Assembly (NCBI GenBank): GCA_918807975.1 | Contig: OU964926.1 | Coordinates: forward strand, 1,736,001 to 1,800,000 | DNA: 64,000 nt | From: Aplidium turbinatum | Taxonomy: Eukaryota > Chordata > Ascidiacea > Aplousobranchia > Polyclinidae | Direction: 5' to 3' | In this document: positions 58,690-64,000 of the stretch, piece after piece | How the letters are laid out: each line of letters starts with the position of its first letter | Position numbering within the stretch: the stretch's first letter is position 1 | The notes under the pieces: generated by a model | The model's database searches: none | What the model was told of the DNA's origin: nothing | The model's input: the letters and a program-made list of their open reading frames with translations, nothing else | Translations under genes and position numbers: made by a program

Positions 58690-58850
58690 CTATGCTGCAT
58701 TGCCGAGTGGTGAGAGCGCTGGAACGGCAATCGAAAGGGCAGGACACTTAAAGGCATGCCTGGAGGTGGACATGAAGATTGGCTTCCTTGCCTTCCCGTC
58801 CACTTAATCTAAATCTTCAACCACCGGGCATAAGCCTAGATACGACGACG
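58690..58850 (+). repeat. tRNA-Ser/Leu-like SINE with family tail
   Basis: GCATTGCCGAGTGGTGAGAG head, truncated before the B box (join at CGAAAGGGCAGGACAC), then the tail GGTGGACATGAAGATTGG.., CTTCCCGTCCACTTAAT, ACCGGGCATAAGCCTAGATA, also present at 20583-20785. Confidence 0.75.
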
Positions 58851-59089
58851 ATTTACCTATGCGACATAGCCAACGCTCAATCAAATATTTTTATTCCCAC
58901 TAATAATACAGTGCCTATATTGTAATTCTTATCTCAACAACTCAGCGTTCTGCCATTGCTTTAATGATGGTGTTCACAAAGAAAACAGAAAAATTTATCT
59001 GAAATTATCAGTAAATTACGATAATTATGTTATTGTTCTTGAACAAACACGACTAATTTGACAAGCTTGATGGATTTCATTTCACAGTA

Positions 59090-60416
59090 CCGTAATATAT
59101 GGGGTAACTTTGGTCCACTTTTTTTGTTTCTTGAATGCTATCACAGAATACTTAATCTTTAGAAAGTGAAATTTTATTCCAAAACATGGGCTTATGAACT
59201 GACACAAGCGCTACATACGTTGATACTGAAAATTCAACGTAACAAAGGAGTTTTTAAAAAATAACTGGTGGCCAAAGTTACCCCAGGATGGGGTAACTTT
59301 GGCCATGTATATAAAATGCCTTGAATGTCAATGTTAAACCGCCTTAGGGTAACATTGGCCACCATCCAAGTTTTAAAAAAGTGTTTAAAGACTGCTAGGT
59401 CTCTGATAATCACACCGGTGCGATATAACGAAGCGGGAAATGCCTTTTTTCAAAAACAATACAATTTGAAGACACAATAAAAGGTTAAGATACCAGCATG
59501 GCCGGATGACACACTCTAATCCTCAAACACTTCGAAAAGATTATTACGGGAGTGAGAGGGTTGGTTCCTGGGATCCCACTCAGGGTCAGATCCGGAATCA
59601 GATAATTCTTCCTCAATGGTTTCATCATCGTAGTCGGTCTCGGCTTGCCCTGAAACGAAATCCTGCCGTTCATCTGCATTTGGAGGCTCCACTCCTACTG
59701 CTTCGGCAACAGAACCATTTGTGTCCAGGAGATTGTGCCGTTCATCTGCGTTTGGAGGCTCCATTCCGCCTTCCTTGGCATCAGAATCACTTGTGTCCTG
59801 CTCGTCAACAGGCCCACGAACGCTTTTCCCTGGCTCAACAGTCAACCGACGCTTCTTCGCGGAGCTGTTTCCTATACCTTGTTCCACACCGCCATTCTTG
59901 AAGATGGGAGAGAAGCACTTCTGACACTAATATGTTTAAAAAGGTTTTAAATTTAGACAAACATCCTTTGTACCGCATTAAACATATATTTGACCACTGG
60001 CCAAAGTTACCCCGAAATGATGTGATTTAGTGGGGGAACTTTGGCCACCCCATAGATTGCTTCTTAATGTAACACAATCATAATATTGCTTATATATTAT
60101 CAATAACACTTCTTTTAGGATGAGAAAAATGCAAAAAATAACTTATCACACTGACTCAGTTTCACTGCAGAAGTGAAAGTAGACAGCTCAGAAATTTGGT
60201 TTCAAATTTCTAACCTTTTTCTGATGGAATTATTCAGCGGCAGATATCGCAAAAACAATGTTAACAGCTAGAAATACGTTATAATGTAATGTAAAATCAG
60301 AAACAAAAGGTTATAATTGTCTAAGTTGCCAGAAAAACTGGAGTTGTGCAAAAAACAAAAAAATTCAGATGTGGACCAAAGTTACCCCAGAAGGCTAAAG
60401 TTACCCCATATTACGG
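59090..60416 (-). mobile_element. TA-flanked element with GGGGTAACTTTGG motifs
   Basis: CCGTAATATATGGGGTAACT at 59090 and ..AGTTACCCCATATTACGG at 60416 are inverted, each next to TA. GGGGTAACTTTGG(C/T)CAC or its complement recurs at about 59100, 59268, 59290, 59346, 59999, 60031, 60371 and 60393. TA flanks suggest a Tc1/mariner/pogo-like relative; no DDE motif seen. It encodes one acidic protein on the minus strand. Confidence 0.65.
59516..59887 (-). CDS. Acidic protein of unknown function in the TA-flanked element
   Basis: 123 codons: MEQGIGNSSAKKRRLTVEPG, a duplicated EPPNADER unit (GGMEPPNADERHN and GVEPPNADERQD), then EEELSDSGSDPEWDPRNQPS, ending SRNNLFEVFED. It has a basic NLS-like AKKRR at residues 10-14 and an acidic tail. 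It may be a C-terminal exon of a transposase or an accessory protein. Confidence 0.45.
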   Translation of the reverse strand: MEQGIGNSSAKKRRLTVEPGKSVRGPVDEQDTSDSDAKEGGMEPPNADERHNLLDTNGSVAEAVGVEPPNADERQDFVSGQAETDYDDETIEEELSDSGSDPEWDPRNQPSHSRNNLFEVFED

Positions 60417-60603
60417 TATGCACATTTTTACTACCAATAACGCTTAAGATTACTAACAAATTTTCAAGCATTTTGCGTTTTTTGGAATTTTTTTAATTAT
60501 TGATGACTTTGCTGTAAACAGCCCGTAGAAAGCAAAATAAAAGTTTGAAATTTTTTATGCTATTTTCATTTGATTTAATTATTTTGCCTACTGCACGTAA
60601 GCG

Positions 60604-60725
60604 GCAGTGTAACTCAATTGATAAAAGCATCCAACTGGTAGCTGAAGGTATAATTATAAGCACGCGGTTACCTCAGTGGTTTGATTCTGGATCAAGAGGT
60701 TGAAGATTCGATATCTACTGCCGCT
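60604..60725 (+). tRNA. tRNA-like pseudogene or SINE
   Basis: GCGGCAGT at the start pairs perfectly with ACTGCCGC at the end, like an acceptor stem, with A-box-like GTAACTCAATTGATAAAAGC and late GAAGATTCGATATC as a weak B box. At 122 nt it is too long unless about 45 nt are an intron; a second B-like GGTTTGATTCTGG lies in the middle. Function doubtful. Confidence 0.35.
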
Positions 60726-60770
60726 GTTGCGATTCTATTCATGCATAACTTACAAAAGTTTTGTCCCTTT

Positions 60771-61934
60771 ACACTGTAAGGGTTCTTAAACTTTTTGAGA
60801 CATGCCTCCCTTTTACAATTCTAACAAAATTCGCAACCCACCTTGTTTCAAAATCATTAAACATTAAGCAGAACAGCAATTTATTTCCAGGTAAGTTGCA
60901 TTAGTGCGAAGGATGTAACTTTTTTGTGGAGACCTTCAGTTCAATTTGGTGTTTTTCTCAAGGACAGTATCAAGGTTGGAAAATGAAGCTGCGTTTCCTT
61001 TTTGAACTCGTCGATGCCACAGCCCCAGTTTTGCTATGAAAGCATAGATGGCATCATAATTTTTGATGCGATTTGTATTCTTGCCCTACAGGAGCAGATT
61101 TAAATTATCATAATAAGGACTTCGAAAATGTCCACGAGGTAGACCAACTCGACGATGCCAAATTCTGAAAGACGCTTTTACAACTTCCGCCGACGACGAT
61201 TGGCGAAAGCACTCGCTACATGCGATCTTCATTTTTTAGAAAAGTCTTTCTTGCATTGGAAAATAGCTAAAGGTATAGCCTACTTTGGTAGTCAAGGTGT
61301 TTTTTTTTTCATGATGACGCTGCAAACGAGTTGGTCTCAAACCGTCGTTGCTCAGATTTTAAAAACATATGACGCATTGTGGTACCTGGTGGACGGTGGT
61401 ACAACTTGGTCATTTACTACAGCATCTATAAAGCCAAACTTCAGATAATTTTTATCATACTTTTTCTTTTTTTCCACTCATTTTATGTCAATAGAACTGA
61501 TTAATTAAAAATAAACCTAATTAAATCAATGCTAAAATTAAAAAATATAATTTTCGTTTGGTAGGCCTACTATCAGAGTTGGGAATAGGCTACTGTTGTA
61601 CTTCTAGCCTCTGTCACTTGTTGGTCAGTGGTTGCCATTATTATTACAACTAAAGCTCGAGGCTGCTGTGTCAGAAAGCCGTTGTGTTACGAGAGAGGTG
61701 TCGCGCAAACATTTAGCAACGTCTAAAAAAACATCACAAAGAATGTGAGATGTGACAACAACACGCTCTACGAACACTGTGCCACTGCAACACAAAGTGT
61801 CATCTTCAACAATTGACTGTCTACAGTGTCCAGCGTAGTTGTAAAGACATGTTTAGTTATAATTTATGCAGAGTTTTTCAATTTCTTGCGCCCCCTTGTG
61901 AGCCTCACACGCCCCCCAGTTTAAGAACCACTGT
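60771..61934. mobile_element. hAT-like element, non-autonomous
   Basis: Left AAGGGTTCTTAAACTTTTTG and right CCCCCCAGTTTAAGAACCACT are inverted (GGTTCTTAAACT), the terminus type of Charlie-like hATs. The interior has no recognised transposase. TSD unclear (TTTACACT against TTTTTACA). Confidence 0.6.
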
Positions 61935-62734
61935 TTTTACAGTATATTATGTTCGATTTTTCGTCATGTTGATGAAAACAGTTCGTGCTGCATGGGATGG
62001 GGCAGCGCTAATCAAGAAAAAAAAATTATCGTTATCGGACATTATCGGCGATGATTTATCGTTTATCGCTTAACTTTTTTTTGATTTATTTGGTTATCGT
62101 TATCGCTTTAGGCATTTTTCGTTTATCGATTATCGCTTAACTGAAAAATGAGTTATCGCGCCCAACACTGACTGCAGAATATTGGTTGATGACGAATACG
62201 AGACAGCAGTCGGTAGGCTACACACTCACGGTGTTACAGACGGTTGTTCGCCTGGTCAAACGTCATGTAGAAACCGTTCGGGTCTACTGAATATTACGTC
62301 ATGGAAATTCCTAAAACATGAGCCAAAATTGCACCATCGTCCGTAAGACTCGTGTCAGACCGGTTTAAACCTGTTTGGACATGTTGTTGTGTCGCGCTAC
62401 TGCTGGCGTGCCTTTGAGTTATCACAAATTTTTCTGATTCATTCTTGAAGTTGTTTGTTGGAAGTCGGTCGCACATTTAACTGGTTTATTTGGTGCTTGC
62501 TAGCTGGACAAACTCTCCGTCTTTTATCCAAGTAATTTGTATTGTAGTGACAGTTTTTAGGTGTACGGCGTTGCACCATTTCGATAGCCACGGGCTAATT
62601 TTACTGGAATACACTTTGAATAGACGTTTCGAAGGTGTGTTTATTTTTCGGTCATTACGTACAGACAAACGGATCCGGGAACTTTATGTTACAATTTTCC
62701 CACGAAGAATTATGGTTTACCGCTGTGACCATAA

Positions 62735-62990
62735 AAAATAAAAGACGAGTTCTTGTCAGTTGGTAGGTCAAGAAGAAATTAAAGCAAGAAAAATAAAAAA
62801 CGAATTTGTTAGCTGGTAGGCCAAGAAGCACTTGAAGGCATAAAAATAAACGACGTGTTTGTTGTCAGCTAGTGCAGAAGAACTAATTAGAAGTACAAGA
62901 AATAATAAAAGAAGATTTGTTGGTTGGTAGTCTACACTCTTACAGAAGCAAAGAAAAGTAAAGACAATTCTTCTCAGTTTGGTACAGAAG
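62735..62990 (+). repeat. ~60-bp degenerate direct repeats upstream of the retroelement ORF
   Basis: Units of the form TTTGTTRGYTGGTAGKCYAAGAAG.. followed by AAAATAAA recur four times. They lie in the leader or LTR part of the LTR element at the window's right end. Confidence 0.5.
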
Positions 62991-64000
62991 AAAAATAACT
63001 TTGACATTCATTGGCAAGAAAGAAGATTAAAAGACAATCCATCTGTGCTTGTAGATTCAAGTGGAAGAATCCAAGCAAGTTTTGTGGACTTTAGGACTTC
63101 ATACTCGTACAGCTACGGTATCGTGCATTTAAATTCTTTTTTGTATTTTTACGGTCTTTGCAGTTAAGTTTTTTATAACTACTGTAGCCTAATAATTTTG
63201 TGTGTTTGTGTAACTTCATTTTTTTTTTAATTGTTAAATTTAGCCCCAACATTTAATATGTCTACACTCGGTGGCGACAAGGACTCGACCGCCGTAGACT
63301 CGACTGAGTTTAAGCCTGATGATGTTCTTTGCGGTCGGGCAGGCCATTCTGGGGAGGGACCCAATAACGATGAGGCTAAGTCAGTTCGAGAGGCCCGGCA
63401 TCTTAGACGGGATATTTTGACTCAAATTGGGGAACTTTCTGTAGCCCTAGGTTCTTTGAGTGATAAGCAGGAACTGTTAATTCTTCGATCTAACTTATCT
63501 ACTTTAGAAGAAGAATTACGGCATTTCCATGCTCTTTTGACTAAAATCTTTAACTCTGCAATCTTGGCAGAACTTCGTGATAGGGTAGATCCCGAATTTA
63601 ACTCTTTAAAACATAACTTCGAACAAAAAGAAAGTGAGTTCTCAGATAGGTTGGATGCTGACATACATCCTGAGGATAGCGCCTCAAACGTAAGCACTAG
63701 GATGTCTGAGAGCTCGTCACGGATAGTTACACAAATTAACCTACAGTTAAAACGGGAGGAGCTCCAGATACAAGCTGAGGCCGAAGCAAGAGCTGCTGAG
63801 GCCATCGCGAGAGCTGAGGCCATACGAGCTGAGGCTGCTGCGAGAGCTGCAGAGGCCGCCGCGAGAGCTGAGGCCGAAGCGAGAGCAGCTGAGGCCGCCG
63901 CGAAAGCCGAAGCGAGAGCTGCTGAGTTCGCACTCAAAGACGCTCAGTTGAGGGCTGAACAACGAAAAGAGGTAGTTTTAGCTGAATATCGATCAGAGGC
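62740..64000 (+). mobile_element. LTR retrotransposon 5' part (BEL/Pao-like?), cut by window end
   Basis: An open gag-like frame begins at 63258 and runs off the window. GGTGGCGACAAGGACTC just after the start resembles the leader sequence next to a primer-binding site in LTR elements. The exact LTR boundary cannot be set, since the second LTR is outside. The visible part looks whole. Family assignment rests on the style of the N-terminus only. Confidence 0.5.
63258..64000 (+). CDS. Gag-like N-terminus, open to the window end
   Basis: 247 uninterrupted codons: MSTLGGDKDSTAVDSTEFKP; a helical part (LRRDILTQIGELSVALGSLS, LSTLEEELRHFHALLTKIFN) typical of BEL/Pao gag N-termini; then a long Ala/Glu/Arg coiled coil made of EARAAEA and ARAEA units (about 63770-63950). 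The longest open frame of the window. A host coiled-coil gene is the alternative. The antisense frames over it are shadows of the Ala-rich repeat. Confidence 0.6.
   Translation, partial: MSTLGGDKDSTAVDSTEFKPDDVLCGRAGHSGEGPNNDEAKSVREARHLRRDILTQIGELSVALGSLSDKQELLILRSNLSTLEEELRHFHALLTKIFNSAILAELRDRVDPEFNSLKHNFEQKESEFSDRLDADIHPEDSASNVSTRMSESSSRIVTQINLQLKREELQIQAEAEARAAEAIARAEAIRAEAAARAAEAAARAEAEARAAEAAAKAEARAAEFALKDAQLRAEQRKEVVLAEYRSE

Larger units (their letters stand above)
57825..62172. mobile_element. Element with TTATCG-rich ends (composite, ~4.3 kb)
   Basis: Left CAGTGATGGTCATTATCG (57825) and right CGCGCCCAACACTGA (about 62172) form an imperfect inverted pair; beside both lie dense TTATCGGCGATAA-type units (57833-57965 and 62026-62163). 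No matching flanking duplication was found, so these could instead be two separate solo ends. The interior is filled with SINEs, a TA-flanked element and a hAT-like element. Confidence 0.45.

Noticed and set aside
63422-63937. 171-codon minus-strand Ala/Ser-rich ORF
   Set aside because: Antisense shadow of the Ala/Glu/Arg coiled coil in the plus-strand gag-like frame.

Overview
The window is animal genomic DNA. It is AT-rich, holds many GT-AG introns, and is dense with DNA transposons, LINE 3' ends and tRNA-derived SINEs. The main gene matches animal pecanex (PCNX) along its core but is clearly diverged from vertebrate sequence. Compact introns around fast-diverging exons and heavy repeat load make a tunicate or other marine invertebrate deuterostome my best guess, at low confidence. 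All family comparisons are from memory; no search was run.

Plus-strand gene, about 1466-48571. I can trace 42 coding exons on the + strand. Exons 1-8 (1466-14560) encode the N-terminal part of a PDZ-GEF (RAPGEF2/6-like) protein, ending in a cyclic-nucleotide-binding-like (CNB) domain. Exons 9-17 (15688-23488) encode a hydrophilic, Ser/Arg-rich linker. Exons 18-42 (24374-48571) encode the pecanex multi-pass membrane core, the Pecanex_C domain and a short tail with a stop. No RasGEF-N, PDZ, RA or RasGEF exons lie between the two parts, and the first pecanex transmembrane exon is not visible. All 41 junctions can be read in one continuous phase (5500 nt, about 1832 residues), so a chimeric CNB-pecanex transcript is possible. 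Two neighbouring or partial genes remain the alternative.

Introns and repeats within the gene. The large introns are built from insertions: LINE fragments (2370-2790, 4435-6600, 11262-11880, 16015-17359, 26103-26364, 40050-40960); hAT-type elements with 8-bp or longer target duplications (5149-6325, 7473-8877, 30024-30754, 31130-33162, 39730-41830, 44838-45974); a piggyBac-like element (10867-12556); a Mutator-like element (16239-17309); two foldback-like elements with arms of about 170-225 bp (37566-39530, 43328-46774); several MITEs and short tandem arrays.

3' flank, 48572-64000. No host gene is recognised here. There are two related copies of a long-terminal-inverted-repeat element (49604-53039 and 54793-57826). 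It encodes a PIN-like-nuclease-type protein with a Cys-rich tail and carries a small acidic ORF inside each inverted repeat. These are followed by a hAT fragment, LINE tails, tRNA-Ser-like SINEs, a TA-flanked element carrying GGGGTAACTTTGG motifs, a hAT-like element nested within a TTATCG-repeat element, and at the right edge the leader and gag-like start of an LTR retrotransposon cut by the window end.
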